The notes: generated from the sequence alone by a model not told the origin. DNA of 64,000 nt from Adiantum capillus-veneris (GCA_014529385.2 CM043968.1:9796648-9860647), one strand, 5' to 3'. Counted from the first letter of the stretch, positions 19,515 through 32,975 are shown. Translations and numbers: made by a program.

Positions 19515-20415
19515 AAGGGTAAGTACTTCTTCCATTGGGACTTTTGATCTACTTCTATGACATAAGCTTTTGGTAGATCAAGAATTGTTAAGTTAGCTAT
19601 TTCACTTTGGCCATCAGTTTGGGGATGATAGGCCGAAGAGAAGTTTAGCCTCGTACCTAAATTCTCAAAGAGACGCTTCTAGAAGTTACTGGTCATTTTA
19701 GGATCTCTATCCAACACTATGGACATTGGCAAGCCATGGTACTTGAAGATTTGTGAAAGAAAGAGGGTTTCCATTTGATGGGCCTCGATAGTCTTTTTGA
19801 CATGTATGAAATGTGCTTGTTTGCTAAACATGTCTACCATTGTCCATATTCCCGTGTCCCCATGGATAGACTTGGACAATCCAAAGATAAAATCCATGGA
19901 TATGCTCTCCCATGGTGAATTATGGATTGGCAACGGTTGAAGCAATCCAGGTTGCTTCCCTCTATCAAACTTCGTCTTTTGGCATACCACACATTTTGAA
20001 ACATACTCTTGTATGTTTGCTTTCATGGCAGGCCAATAGAAATATGTTTCTATTTCTTTTAGGGTAGACTAAATCCCTCTTGCCCCGCATAAGGAGGAGC
20101 ATGGGATTCATACATTACTTTCTCACGTAATGAGTTAGTAACGCATAGTCTATTGCCATAGAGAAGATAACCATCTTGTAGGGTAAATGGTTCTTCCTTC
20201 TTCCCTAGTGCAAGGGTTGAAATCGCATCTCTAAAATTGGGATCGATAGCGTACTCATCTATCATAGAAGATAGATCATTGTGAGTTGCTATGGATACCA
20301 CATTCACTCTCAGTCGTCTTGAGAGTGCATCGGCTACTTGATTATGCTTGCCAGCAATGTGAGCAGTATGAAAATGAAATTGCAAAATGATGGGGTGCCA
20401 GATTAAGACCAACAC
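18902..20415 (-). pseudogene. RNase H end and integrase core, family D, truncated
   Basis: From 20415 downward on the minus strand: HTAHIAGKHNQVADALS (end of RNase H), the zinc-binding part ending CVVCQKTKFDR, MDFIFGLSKS with the first Asp, and VLDRDPKMTSNF with the second Asp, where Leu replaces the usual Ser. After a frame break come EYAYNNTVHTSTRKAPFEV and the QQRQKA helix. The Glu block sits in the broken stretch 19550-19670. The last part is present twice because of the 380-bp duplication. Nothing upstream of RNase H remains. Confidence 0.8.
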
Positions 20416-20557
20416 AACAACAGAGGAAGGTGGCTGGATGAGTGTTGAAAAGTGTATTGGCGATTGGATCGGTGTCAGCTATAATACAATTGTATCCAAT
20501 CAATCATCACCAAGACTCGATTGTTGCAAAAAGTGATTGTCGTTTAGTAGTTGTGCA

Positions 20558-20561
<4 letters not shown>

Positions 20562-20633
<72 letters not shown>
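20562..20633. repeat. (TA)n-(GA)n compound microsatellite
   Basis: A TA tract at about 20562-20598 runs directly into a GA tract to 20633. Frames read through it are artefacts. Confidence 0.95.
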
Positions 20634-20635
<2 letters not shown>

Positions 20636-20829
20636 TTCGCTTACTTGGGAGACTAACTCTATTGACAAGGAGTGCAAAAGGGGCTAACTTGGGTGATCGG
20701 CTAGAGCGTTGACTTTGGTGCGTTTTACCCTATAGAAAACTTTTATCTCTAATTGTTACCTTGTCTCTTCCTCACTCTTAATCATGCATTGAAAATGGTA
20801 TTTGAAGACTAGCAATCTCACCCTAAATT

Positions 20830-21640
20830 CTCTCACCCATGTGACTTAGATCCATATCGACCAAAAGCACTGCCAAACATGACATATTTCTCTAATAGCC
20901 CTAACTAGCGATCTCAATGTGAATTCTCTCACCCATGCTAATGTCTTGCATAAGGATAGGCCTTTAAGGTGCAAGCATAGGTGACCGCATCTGGAGAATG
21001 AACTTCCCTTCGCATCTGGTGAAAACAACTAAGAGCTTCCTTCCCACATCCATGTTGGACATAGCTTGCAATCAATGCATTCCAAGCGATGATGTTCTAG
21101 ATAGATACAAAGCCCATCAAGTCCTGGTCGTGCTTTTGTGGGGTACCACATTTGTAGCTTCAACTAGATATGTGTGTTTTGTTGATGCTTGATATACCCA
21201 ACAACAAATCATTACACCTTCCACTTGCATCAATCCAGCAAGTATGTCTTGGCTCCTTCCACGCCCATTCCTATTTTTGTATTGCATTCAATGTTTTGTG
21301 ACACCTAGCAGGTACACAAATGTTACTCGTTGATACATATGTTGCAGCAATACATTTCTCAAATTCTATTACATGCTCAAAGTCCAATCATTCAAGCTCT
21401 ACATTTTCCCAATTTTGGCAAGCACTTAGAAGAGCCAACCAAACTGCAGGACAATCAAATGATGGCATCATCTTTATTATGCTCATAGTTGTGTCAAAAC
21501 GTCTTGCCTGCCTGAAAAGGTCAACCATGCAAGTGCAATGCTCTATGTTTGGTATAATGCAATATTTTTCTCTCATGCTATCAAAAAGCATTTGGCCCTC
21601 ATCTTATTCTATGTAGCTTGCCTTTTCCTTGGCCATCCTT
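20830..21640 (-). pseudogene. Pentatricopeptide-repeat (PPR) protein relic
   Basis: On the minus strand 21591-21388 reads FDSMREKYCIIPNIEHCTCMVDLF and later PAVWLALLSACQNWENVELE. These blocks lie at the end of the repeat array and E-motif region of plant PLS-class PPR proteins, which act in organelle RNA editing. Further down, broken frames give NALIASYVQ, then CFHQMRRE and HSPDAVTYACTLKAY (about 21010-20945), typical PPR helices. Order and frames are scrambled, with many stops, so it is a dead piece. Confidence 0.75.
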
Positions 21641-22529
21641 GCCCTTGTACTTCCTTGGCTAACTTCATAGGAGAACTCTATTAAACAAAACTAACAATGT
21701 TTTGTTTGTTACTTTCTATGCACATGCACCTTCACTCCAGACTTTTGTCTTGCAAAATATGGTATCGAGTCAATAAGAAATTGCTCAGTCGCCACTATTT
21801 ATGAAATGCAATTGAAAATATCTTTCACTTGAGTTGATGACTTTGTGGAACTTTTAAGAAAGAAACCACAACTTTTAATTATTTGATATGCCCTTTGGTA
21901 GTGTCATGAATCATTAAAAAAATTTCTCCCTTGACAAGTACTACCTTAGACACTCTACATGCCATTTGCATGTATGTATACTTTCTACAAATGTCCTAGC
22001 ATCAATCATGTAACCTTGTCTAGTGAAGTGCCATTATGAGGGGCCAACTCTCATGGGTGGCCAACTAAGTTGCCTCCATCATCCCAATTTTAAGAACCAA
22101 ACCAAAGGAATAAAATCTAGGTGGGTGGCAAAAATAGCAGCCTCCTACAAGAGTGTCTATACTGAGGGACTAACAAAGTGGCCATGCACTAGCCACTTTT
22201 GACTAGAACTGTGTTGCCTTCTTTTTTTGTTCAATAAAGTCTACCCAATTATCTAAGGCTATCAATGTCAAGTTCCTCAATGGGAACTCAAATCAACAAA
22301 ATTGTATTCATTTCAAATGCAACTCGCAAATGATCCTTACTGTTAGGGTAAGCCCAACTTGTGGCACCATATGGGAATGTCCTCTAGCCATCTAGGAAGA
22401 GATAAATGATGACATGGTCCAATATCAAGAGGATGCAACCTCTCTAGCCAATGATTGTAAAGTGCTAAGCCCACTTAAGAGGCTATTCTTTAATGAAGAA
22501 TTTTCACTTTGAGCATTATCATTGTGTAT

Positions 22530-22532
<3 letters not shown>

Positions 22533-22622
<90 letters not shown>
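22533..22622. repeat. (CT)n-(AT)n compound microsatellite
   Basis: A CT tract to about 22563 is followed by an AT tract to about 22622. Confidence 0.95.
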
Positions 22623-22626
<4 letters not shown>

Positions 22627-22636
22627 ATCTTGTCAT

Positions 22637-22680
22637 AACCTAACCCTAACCTCCATATCTCTAACCCTAACCCTAAAACC
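22637..22680. repeat. Short interstitial telomere-like repeats
   Basis: CCTAACCCTAACC and CTAACCCTAACCCTAAAACC are built from the CCCTAA(A) plant telomere unit. There are only a few units. Confidence 0.5.
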
Positions 22681-24528
22681 ATAGTTAAGCTAAAGGCTTC
22701 ACCCTCCATAGCCTAATGCTAACCATTGGTGATTAGGGAGTACGCTTTTGCATCTAACCCAACACTTACAAAGACTATTCTAGTCTGCCTTGTCTTTACT
22801 AAAACCCTCATCAATATTGTTTTGAAATCCATTGGCGAGTACTATTGAGGAAACCTCTTCTCCTTATAGTAGCACCCTATCATAGATCTATTGTTCTTGG
22901 CATAAGGCCTTGACATTGTCCTCATATTAGCCCATTGAATTTAAAGCTAAGATTCCTCTCAATGTAGTCCACTTATAAGGCTCAACATCTGTGACATTAT
23001 TAATGAAACCTTCTATGATATAGGAAAGAAAAAATTGCTCTTCTTAAAAGGATAATAATACTAATAAATGCATAATAGACCCCACCAGTCATATTAAAAA
23101 ATGGGCTTCACTTGTACAAGTTAAATACTCATGTTGTATAGAATTATCTTAGCATGGCTATCTTACAATATTTTAGATATGGTGCTCTTGCCATAAGGCC
23201 TCAACACTCTCTGTTACTTAGCCTACGTGGCTTCATTTATATGACAAATCTTCACATGAGAATATTTGCAACCCAATATCTTTGGATTACCATCTCTTCT
23301 AATGTGTAATGAAAAACTCATCCTTCTTTAACTAGAGATGATGAGCTTGTTGCCAATTAAACATGATTGGAAAAATCTTGAGAAAGAGATACTATCGCCA
23401 TATGTAGTGCCACTTACACTTTAAATTGAATACTACCACTTTCATCTTACGTGAACCTCCATGCTCTTTTCCCACACTTGGCAAGGTTCTCACTTAAAGC
23501 AATGCAAATCTTTTCATTGTCTCAATTGACTATGATGCTCTTGCAACCATAAAGCCATGCCACCTTGCTCTAATGAACGCAATTGTATCAACCATAATGT
23601 CTCTAATGGCCTATCTCACCAATTGTGCCTTGGCACTTGGCACTAGACCTAGTATGGCCCAAACATTGAACAATTAAAAGAGAGCACACAAAGCTATCTC
23701 AAAGTACGTTGTAACTCCTTCCATCATTGGCTACCCGTTTTGTTTTTCTCTCTTATGCATTTTAGTGCATCTTAAAGCCTTTATGGTTTGCCCTTGTTTT
23801 CTTTTGATACGTATTTTTGTGACTACTAGAGAGCTCTTATCTCATCATTCAAGATAACCATAGTCTCAAGGGTTTAACATTGGTCAATTACACTGAGTCC
23901 ATAGGCTGCTCACCTTGAGAATGTGCATGCCTTCTAGTTGTCGTGTTAATGAAGTGGATGCCTCTCCGTTGGGATGCAATAAATGCAACCTAAGCATGGG
24001 CCAATGAAGCATAGGATGTGACTTGTCAACCTCTTCTTCCCTTTGATAGCATACAAGGCTACCCAGGAGTTTGTCAAGTCTTGCGAAACCACCCCCTTGT
24101 CTTGTTCATGCTATGAGAGAGAAATTGATCTCCTCAACACATGTACGCTCATGAACGAGAAATAATAATAGTGAATTTTTTAAAGTTATCAAGAGACTTG
24201 TCTCTCTCTCACACTCTTACTCTTAGCAGGAGATGCAATTTCATCTACAAGAGAGAACCAAGGTTTGCCAAAATCGGGGTCTAGTGTATTTTTAATTGGA
24301 TAAATTTGCAAAATGTTGATTGTATTTTGAGCTTTCCCTTAAGAAAACCAGCAAAACCTCACAAGTTTTAGTGTGAATACGACAAAAGCTTCTTCTTTCT
24401 TTGTTTACTAAATGCACACTTTTTTACCTTGAAAATCAAGGTCCAGTGGAGATATAACCGGGGTTTTGTTTTCATTTTCAATCGATAATTTTACACTATA
24501 GACCGGGATATGTGAACATGGCCAAAGA

Positions 24529-24531
<3 letters not shown>

Positions 24532-24603
<72 letters not shown>
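24532..24603. repeat. (CT)n microsatellite
   Basis: About 36 uninterrupted CT units. Confidence 0.95.
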
Positions 24604-24610
<7 letters not shown>

Positions 24611-24787
24611 CTTCCCCCTTGACTCTCTTTAAATATATTTTAAAGGAGAATAGAGGGTATGTAAGTACTTAGGTCACGATTTTAGGAGTAGATAAATTTT
24701 GCACATAGCAAGGGCATTCAAGAGAGAGCAAGGTAATGCAAGTGATAACAATGTTGAAGTGGCCATGGGAGAGTTCTCTCTCTCCCA

Positions 24788-24906
<119 letters not shown>

Positions 24907-26152
24907 TTGAGCAAGGAGGGCCATGACGAACTCTCCCAACACCATTGCCCTACCCATGCTTTCACTTACGCTCTCCAACGCCCTTCTTTGTTGTGCCTTG
25001 GTGATCCATGCGCTCTAGCGCCCTTCTCTTTCTTCTCGTCCTCTGGCATCTCCCCCTTGTGCGTCCCCTCTCTCTTCTTTGGGTTCTTGCATAACCCTTG
25101 AGAGTCCTGAGGGATGCTGCATATCATCAAGCAACTCATCTTGAATGAAGCCTACACAACAACCCTCCTACTTGCTATTGGATGCCTTGCTCCTTCCCTT
25201 CTCCCTTGCATAAGCCCCAACCACTTCATTGAGCCATTGGTCAGACAAGAATCTCCCTGACATGACTCCTCATGACTGGTGCATTTTCCAAGAATACTTT
25301 AACATCTCTTACAAAGGTCCCCATCTAGACGGATCACCCGCATGAGAAAATGGAATGAGAGTCAATTGAGTGTAACATAAAGCTATGAAGAAAGCTAGCT
25401 ACAAGAATCCAAACCCTATCCAAATGGAAACTATTCCAATGTGTCTTGCACATGTAGGAATGCCATCATAGTAGCCGGAATGGGGTGAGGAAAAACCGCA
25501 AGCTCATCCTACCCATGCTTAATCGCATCAACTCTTTACCTTGTGCGCTCATCGTCAAAAATTACGTGCAAGGCCCACATGCTCTTATTTTGGCATCCAA
25601 AAAGATAGCTACCCTAACAACTTAAAGAGGGGATTGCACAATGCTCCTATTATCTCCACGTTAAGGCAATCTTGATAGTTGGAGGCCACTCAATAGAGTA
25701 GTAGGGTATGCAATTGAGTCAAGGATGTGATATTAGCAATGTAATTACCATTAATTGCTTTAGAAATTGCCGCATAGTCCTTGCAAATTAGAAGCTTTAA
25801 TGCTTGCGACCTTCTTTGCGATTGAAAACCCAAGAGCAATAACTTAACTCAAAGAAAAAAATTTTGAAAATCAATAAAATGTTAATTTGGCAGCTTCAGC
25901 ATGGAGTAATGACTTGTTACATGCTCCATCTTAACATCTAATTTTGTGTGCTAGCACTCACACAAGAAATCACTTATTCTTGAATTGTAATAAGAGCCTT
26001 TGTGTATACATTGACAACTGCGCTTCTTGCTAAGAAATACATACATTCAATCAATAAATGCAAGTGCAAGGTAATCAATATGAAAAAAACTAGCTCTTCT
26101 ATCTTTTATCAAAGTTCACGCATAGAAAATTCCTCCCAATGTGGCCTTTTGC

Positions 26153-26295
26153 TATGATACCAAATGTGAGGTGCTTAGCTCCTGAAGACGGTGGACTCCT
26201 TTTCTCGTAGAGAGAGGAATGAGAGAGAGAGAGTGAAAAATAAGCTAAGTGTGTTTATCCAACCTTAGAGTGACAAGTGATTTTCCTATGTAAGC
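26153..26295 (-). mobile_element. Possible minus-strand LTR start with primer-binding site
   Basis: GCTATGATACCA on the plus strand is the reverse complement of TGGTATCATAGC, one change from the tRNA-Met primer site. It is followed by TGTGAGGTGC. This fits the edge of a truncated LTR whose rest is replaced by the family D array at 26296. Evidence is thin. Confidence 0.3.
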
Positions 26296-26394
26296 TAAGA
26301 GATCCTCTACCCGCTAAGAAACATGGACTAATGACTAGGCTTTATCTTCTCTATCTTATAGTCGAGGACAACTATGATTTCAAGAGAGAGGTAA

Positions 26395-26870
26395 TGTCAT
26401 AAAGTATAATATGTAACTTTACCAAAAATGATTTTCTCATATACAACTGATCATTTAATATGGGAAGATAAAAGGGGAATAAGATAACGTTAGGATATAG
26501 ATATGTGGTTCTAAACCTATGTCAACAGGGGACCAAAAGGAAAAATGATTGCATCTCAATAGGGTCGAAAAGGAGATAGTCTATCAAAGAGAAACGTGCA
26601 TCTAATGGAGCTTAAAAGACCTTAGGGTTAGCTTCATCAAAGACCTCCAAAAGTTAGTGTTAAAAGTCCTTTGACCTTAGGCAAGCTAGGGCTGACCTTG
26701 AGGTGGGAATCCTACCCAAGCATGAGGTGCTTGTCGGCTTGCTAACTAATGCTTAACGTGTTTGTGGGAACCTTGCCCAAGCTTGAGGTGATTCTCATGC
26801 TTAAATGACCAAGGTTCTTGGAGTGTTCAATTCAAAGATAAACTCTCAAGAGGCATAAACGGTGTCCATA
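26395..26870 (+). repeat. LTR1 of the family D array, truncated
   Basis: It begins TGTCATAAAG after AAGAGAGAGGTAA and follows LTR2 closely up to the CATAAACGGT block, then jumps into RNase H coding sequence. Confidence 0.8.
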
Positions 26871-28079
26871 CGAAAACCAAGCTCTGCGTCAAAATAATGA
26901 GATGGGCAAATTTTCTTACGCAATTTAAATTTCATATTTCTCACATTGTTGGCAAGCACAATCAAGTGGTCGATACACTTTCACAACGGCCAAGGATAAA
27001 TGTGGTGTTTATAGCAACTCACAATGATCTATCTTTTATGATAGATGAGTATGCTACTGACCAAGATTTTAAGTACGTAATTACAGCCTTTGTATTAGGG
27101 AAGAAAAAAGAACTATTCACCTTGAAGGATGGTTATCTTCCAAACGGCAATAGGCTATGTGCTACTCACCCATACAATAAGAAAGTCGTGTATGAATCCA
27201 ATGCTTCTCCTTATGCAGGGCAAAAAGGGATTCGATAATCTACTCTTCGAGGAGTAGAAATTTATTTTTGTTGGTCTATCATGAAAAGTAAACATACAAG
27301 AGTATGTTTAAAAATACATGGTATACCAAAAATTGAAATTTGATTGAGGGAAGCATCTTGGATTGTTTTAGTTGATAGACTTAGTAAGAAAACAAACTCT
27401 ATGCCTCTCAAAAAGACTATTACGGCACTTAATTTCTAGAAGGGTCTCTTTGAGAATCTAGGAAGTAGATTAAATTTCTCTTTCGGCCTATCATTCACAA
27501 ACGAATGACCAAAGTGAAATAACAAATCTAATGATTCTTAATCTACTAAAAGACTATGTCATGGAAGTAGATCAACGTTCTGAATGAGAGAAGTACCTAC
27601 CTCTTATAGAGTATGCGCACAATGACATTGTACATACTTCTATGGGAAAAGCACCTGTTGAGGTTAAAGAGAGAAGATCAAAAAGTCCCTTACTACTTAA
27701 AGTATGAAAATGATTTGGTCTTGCTAAAGTTTCTCAAGGCTCGTCTAAGGCATACTACGAGCAAGAATCCTACGGGCCACCAAGAGTATATGCTAAACCA
27801 GCAAAAAGATACTATGGTCCTTTTTAAATTCTGAAGCCAATCAATAAGATGGCTTATCAATTAAAGTTGCCCAACCATTGGCTCATGAACAATGTTTTCC
27901 TTGAGAGCTTACTTAAGCCTTACAAAGGAGCACCACCAAACGAAGCAATAGTTACAAAACCTTCAAAAATGGAAGATCAAGAAGAAGTACTTCAATTTTG
28001 AGTCCATCCTACGACATGAAGACAAGGTATTAAGAAATGGTAAGATTATCTGACAATATCTTATTACGTTTAAGGATTA
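26871..28079 (+). pseudogene. RNase H end, integrase and chromodomain start, array unit 1
   Basis: MRWANFLTQFKF and GKHNQVVDTLSQRP (26897 onward) are the end of RNase H. The integrase linker follows (FTLKDGYLPNGNRLC). The integrase core is decayed and shortened between 27240 and 27600, and the tail is recognisable (KARLRHTTSKNPTGH near 27740). The chromodomain is cut at 28079 by the copia insertion and resumes at 33217. Many stops and frame shifts. Confidence 0.75.
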
Positions 28080-28306
28080 TGTTGGAATTAGGGTTGTAGA
28101 GAAACGCGCACAGCTTGGAGAAGACGAAGGAAGCTCAAAGCACACAATAGAGGGTGTGTTACTTAGTGTGCAATGGAAAGATAGATAGCCCTAGAGTGAT
28201 GGACGTATATAAAATGCACGGGGGAAAAAACCTCATAAAGAAGGAAAAAATGCCCCGACAGTCCTAGTGTGTTCACACTCATCACTACCACATGTATATG
28301 GTAACA
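28080..28306 (-). repeat. 3' LTR of the copia element
   Basis: Adjacent at 28307-28316 is a C-rich tract whose complement (ACGGGGGATT) is the polypurine tract. Confidence 0.9.
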
Positions 28307-28426
28307 AATCCCCCGTGGAGTGATGCGGTGAACGAGAGCTGGCACATGAGTAAAGGGAAGTGCCATGCCCTAAGGACATGATCAGTCCACAAAGGGGAGT
28401 AAGCCCAAAGCTTTGCGGAAAGCTTC

Positions 28427-30223
28427 TCACTTCTCACGAGACAATGCCTTTGTGAAAAGATCTGCAAGGTTGTCCTGTATTGGCACATAAGCCAAGCTGA
28501 TCTCTCCTGCTGAGAGCCTCTCCCTGGCATAGTGGTAATGCACCTCAATGTGCTTTGTGCGAGCATGAAAAACTGGGTTCCTTGCAACTGCCAATGCGCT
28601 TTGACTGTCAATGTAGATAGTGTTGGCAGTGTCCTGTCCAACACCCAAATTAGCCATAAGGCATCTAAGCCATACACACTCAACCGTAGCTGTGAAGACT
28701 GCCCTGTACTCAGCCTCACAACTTGAAGTGGCCATAGTAGGTTGCTTCTTGCTCAACCATGATATACATGAACTGCCAAGCATGAAACAAAAACCACTTG
28801 TGGACACTCGCGTGTCAAAACAACCAGCCCAATCTGAGTTCGCGAAAAAGCATGCAAGTGTGGCGGCAATGATCCCCCCTTGGGATAAAACAAGCCAAGA
28901 TGTAAAGTGCCACTAAGGTAGCGGAAAATCCTCTTGACAGCCTGCCAATGCTTAGACCCTGGGCTATGCATAAATCTGCTGACGTGTGAGATTGCAAACT
29001 GAATATCCGGCCTACGGTTGCATACATAAATGAGGCATCCAACAACAGTTTGATAAAGAGTGACATCAGCAGGATCACCAGCATCATGTAGACTCAACTT
29101 CAAACCTGTTTCCATGGAAGTGGCAATAGGTTTGCAATCCTCAAATCCAAACTTACATAGCATTGTCTCTATGTAACTTTTTTGACACAAGGCCATACCA
29201 CCATCACACTGCTTAAACTGTATGCCCAAATAATGATGCAACAACCCCAAATCTGTCATGTCGAAAGTAGCATTCTAATCAACCTTAAATTCAGCAATAT
29301 GTCTCTCATTTGGTCTAGTGATCAGCAAATCATCTACATAAAGAATCACGCTTTACATACAATGTGCTTTCTGTTGGACTATTACGAAAGCCTTGTTTGA
29401 CCAAATGAGTGTCAGCTTTCTCATACCAAGCACAAGGAGATTGCTTCAACCCATACAAAGCCTTGTTACATTTGCACACTTTGTCCTCTTGTGCTTTCTT
29501 GACAAAAGCGAGAGGCTGCGTTACATAAACTTCCTCAAATATGTCACCATTCAAGAAAGTAGTAACAATGTCTGATTGATGTACATCCCAACCAAAATGA
29601 GCTGCCAATGCACATAGAAAACGCACAGAGTCATACTACAAGTGAGAGCAAAGGTCTCTTCATAATCTATGCCTTTTGCTGTGCATAACCCTTTGCAACA
29701 AGTCGAGCCTTATTGCGATTGATCTCACCATCCGGCTTGCGTTTCAACTTGTAAACCCACTTCATGCCAATGACCTTTTTGCCAGGAGGCAAATCACATA
29801 AAGTCCATGTGTCATTTTCTATAAGTGCATCATATTCTGATTGCATGGCAGCCATCCAATTTTCTGAATTCTGTGCTTCATCAAAAGACAGAGGCTCCTC
29901 AACATCATGTAAGCTAGACACAGCCAAAGCATAACAATCTAATGCATAAGATGCATGGCGAGAGCTTGAACGAGTACGACTAGACAAAGGTGCATCCAAT
30001 TTTCTGTCACGCAAAGTGTGCACTAGCCATTTTGGCATACCTCTAGCCTGCTCATTTTCAACCCTTTCCTCCTCAAGTACATCATGTACATCTGCATCAG
30101 TAATAGGCTGATCTGTAACATTTTCAGAAACCCCCATAGGCTGTACATTTGCCTCATTGGAACTTACATTCGTATTTCCACCACTGAAAAGAGGCAACAA
30201 AGTGTCATAAATGTCCTGTGATC
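28427..30223 (-). pseudogene. copia reverse transcriptase and RNase H
   Basis: Reverse transcriptase blocks: NWMAAMQSEYDALIENDTW, GMKWVYKLKRKPDG, LVAKGYAQ, then after a break QSDIVTTFLNGD, EVYVTQP, ALYGLKQSPCAWY, and the catalytic YVDD near 29335. The connection (MTDLGLLHHYLGIQ) and RNase H (SCEAEYRA, HARTKHIEVHYHY, NLADLFTKALS) follow. Stops and frame shifts occur near 29660, 29330, 29265 and 28810. RNase H is the best preserved part. Confidence 0.9.
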
Positions 30224-31182
30224 TTACATTACTGTCTCAAAGTACATGACAGCAAGGGCTGAACATAATCTTCCACAAACACTTAATCCCATGAAACCAG
30301 AATTCGTTTTGTTTTGCGGATGATACAACATGTAACCTTTGCTTTCAACACTATAACCAACAAAAATACATTTGACAACGTTATCATCTAATTTTCTGCA
30401 CTGTGTTTGTGGCAACAAAGCATATGCCAAACAACAAAAAACATGCATGTGCTCAATAGAATGCTTTCTATCATCCCATGCTTCATATGGAGTAATAGAC
30501 TGCAAAGCTTTCGCAGGACACCTATTTAGTACATAAGTGGCACACATGATGGCCTCAAGCCAAAAAGAATGCGGCAAAGCTTGACTTTTGACCATACATT
30601 GTGCCATTTCTGTAAGTGACATGTTTTTTTCTCTCAGCAACACCATTTTGCTGAGGTGTATAAGGCACTGTATATTGGTGTTTTATCCCATGACTAGCCA
30701 GAAATGCATTGAATTTATGAGACATATACTCCCCCCCCTTGATCGGAACGGAGGGTGCCCATAGTACATTTCAAGACATTTTCAGCCATAGCCAGAAATT
30801 GTTTGAAGCACATAAAAACTTCGGACTTCGCTTTAAGCGGAAATACCCATGCATGCCTGGAGTAATCATCAATGAAAGTCACGAAGTAAAGGTAATTGCC
30901 CAAGGACGGAGTTTGCATGGGTCCACAAACATCACTATGCACAAGCTACAACCTGCATGTGGCTTAAACTGAACCATCCTTTGGAAACTTGGAATGCTGC
31001 ATCTTACCCAAAATACAGCCTTCACAAACATGTTTGACAGGTGCTTCAAGAGGCGGCAAAGAAGCAACCATATCAGATTTTTGCAAACGCAGCAAACTAG
31101 AAAAATTCAGATGACCAAAATGTGCATGCCAAAGTTTTGCCTCTGAAATGGCCCTTGAATTTGTAACTGCATTTGCAAAATT
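30224..31182 (-). pseudogene. copia integrase
   Basis: Catalytic blocks on the minus strand: HSDVCGPMQTPSLGN and FVTFIDDYSRHAWVFPL (first Asp region), LRSDQGGG (second Asp), and AERKN-like sequence with the Glu near 30640, followed by SFWLEAIMCATYVLNRCP. The C-terminal GYSVESKGYMLYHP block is also present. Frame changes near 30710 and 30645 and a damaged zinc-binding start make it non-functional. Confidence 0.85.
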
Positions 31183-32675
31183 TTATCCACACTTGTCATA
31201 CAAAGTGAGCTTATACAGCCCACAGCACAACAGCCTAATTTCATCACCAAAACTAAGATCATGAACTGTACATCTGTCATCCACAAATTTGACTACAAGT
31301 CCAAGTCTAGCAAGTGCAGATACAAACAAAAGATTCTTCTTAATCCTAGGTACATAAAGTGCATCAACAAGTGTGAAAGAACTGCCATTTGCAGCAGTAA
31401 GCACAATCTTTCCAACTCCCTGAACCGGATAAGAGACATTGTTGGCACAAGTGACTGAATTCCCATGAGGGATAGACTCGAGAGAGGTGAACAATTCACG
31501 ATGTGAGGTAATGTGCTTTGTAGCACCACTATCAAAATACCACACATGTGAATCTGCAGCAATTGACAAGCATGCATCATGGACAGCAGGATTGTAAGTG
31601 CACTCTACGCTAAAAGCCCATTCTACATCAACATCAGCATTACAGTCTCCTTTTACAGAAGACTCAACAATGGCTGCATTTGTAGTGGAACCAGCATTTG
31701 CAGTGGAACCACCCTCTTTCTTCTTAGCCTCTTTAGCCTTCAACTTAGGACACTGCTTGATCAAGTGATCATTAGCTTTACAATAATGGCAACGTATCTT
31801 CTTTTTGCCCTTATCACCATAATTTTTAGAAGAATTGCTACGAGCAAAAGCATTAGGAACAAAAGTTTTGCCACTCGTAGCAGAACCATAAGAAGTGGCT
31901 GCATTGCTGTTACCACCCTTTCTTTGAGAAGCAATAAAAGCCTGTTCAACTGCACGGTTCAACTGCACGGTGCCTAGTCTTGTTCAACTGCACGGTGCCT
32001 AATCCTGTTTTTTCTGGAAAGTGACTCTTGCAACATCAATGTACATAATGCATCAAACTTTACAACTTCAGCATTTCCTTGGGTCATCAGTCTCCAAGTA
32101 CTAGCAAAAGTCTGGTATGAATCTGGTAAGGCATCAAGAACAGTCTGCATAAGGGAATTGTCTGAAATGACTTCACCTATAGAAATAAGTTGCTCATTGA
32201 TATCCTTGACACTAGGAAGGAAAGTGTCCATATCATCTTCCTCATGCATAATCTTTGACTCCAGCTCTTTACGCAACAATGCAATTTTAGCCTCATTGCG
32301 ACTTGCATAAAGACCAGCCAATATATCCCAAGCCTGTTTTGCAGATTTTGCTGAACGAATGTGAGGAACAATGGTGTGCTTCACAGACAACACAATCAAT
32401 GCGTGAGTGTGCGCATCCTTTACATCCCAACAAGATTGTTCTGTCGTAGGCAAAACAACTCTAATAGCAGCAATCCTTGCAGCAAGACCTGCAACATCCT
32501 CAACATCGCCTGCATCCTTAGAACCACGATGTACATCAATTCCATGCACAATATTCTAGACCCCCTTTGACACAAGAACATGTTGCATCATGTAAGCCCA
32601 CATAGGGTAATTGTCCCCATCCAACCTGTCCTCAACAGCAAACATCTTGAACACATCTGTGTTGTTGTCAGCCAT
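31183..32675 (-). pseudogene. copia gag, zinc knuckle and protease
   Basis: It starts at the ATG at 32675 (MADNNTDVFKMF, then LDGDNYPMWAYMM, the usual copia Gag opening). An in-frame TAG replaces the Trp expected before NIVHG near 32558. The Gag core continues (SAKQAWDIL, LRKELESKIM). A short tandem repeat of about 26 bp near 31950-32004 breaks the frame. Then come a zinc knuckle (CHYCKANDHLIKQC) and protease with the active-site DSGA in WYFDSGATKHIT. These parts would build the particle and cut the polyprotein. The stop and frame break make it inactive. Confidence 0.88.
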
Positions 32676-32975
32676 GGTAAATGTTGCACCTGATGTGAAA
32701 ACTGCTCGAAAAGAGGAGAAACGAAGTGGGAACAACACGTGTGCTATAGCACAAACCGTAGGGGACTGTAAGGCACCTGTTATGCAAAAAATGGCACTGA
32801 CAAAAATTCTGCACAAAATGACGAAATAGCCTATGCCTGTAGTGGAAACGGAGGCCGAAATGAGCCCGAATAAAAAATCCGAGAACTGCGACGCTTGCCA
32901 AACCTCACTGTAATCGGAGAAAGTGAGTAGACGTGTGCTGGAGCAGCTGGCGACTAAGCGCGGGGGATGTAAGCT

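Larger units (their letters stand above)
15970..20415 (-). mobile_element. Truncated family D chromovirus carrying a solo LTR
   Basis: Minus-strand order: RNase H end and integrase (20415-18902), [solo LTR 18896-17169], integrase C-terminus and chromodomain (17163-16640), non-coding tail with polypurine tract (16640-16344), and an internally deleted 3' LTR (16343 to about 15970). gag, protease, most of reverse transcriptase and the 5' LTR are absent. It is the same family as 50909-59317, judged by protein blocks and LTR ends (TGTCATAA). Confidence 0.8.
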
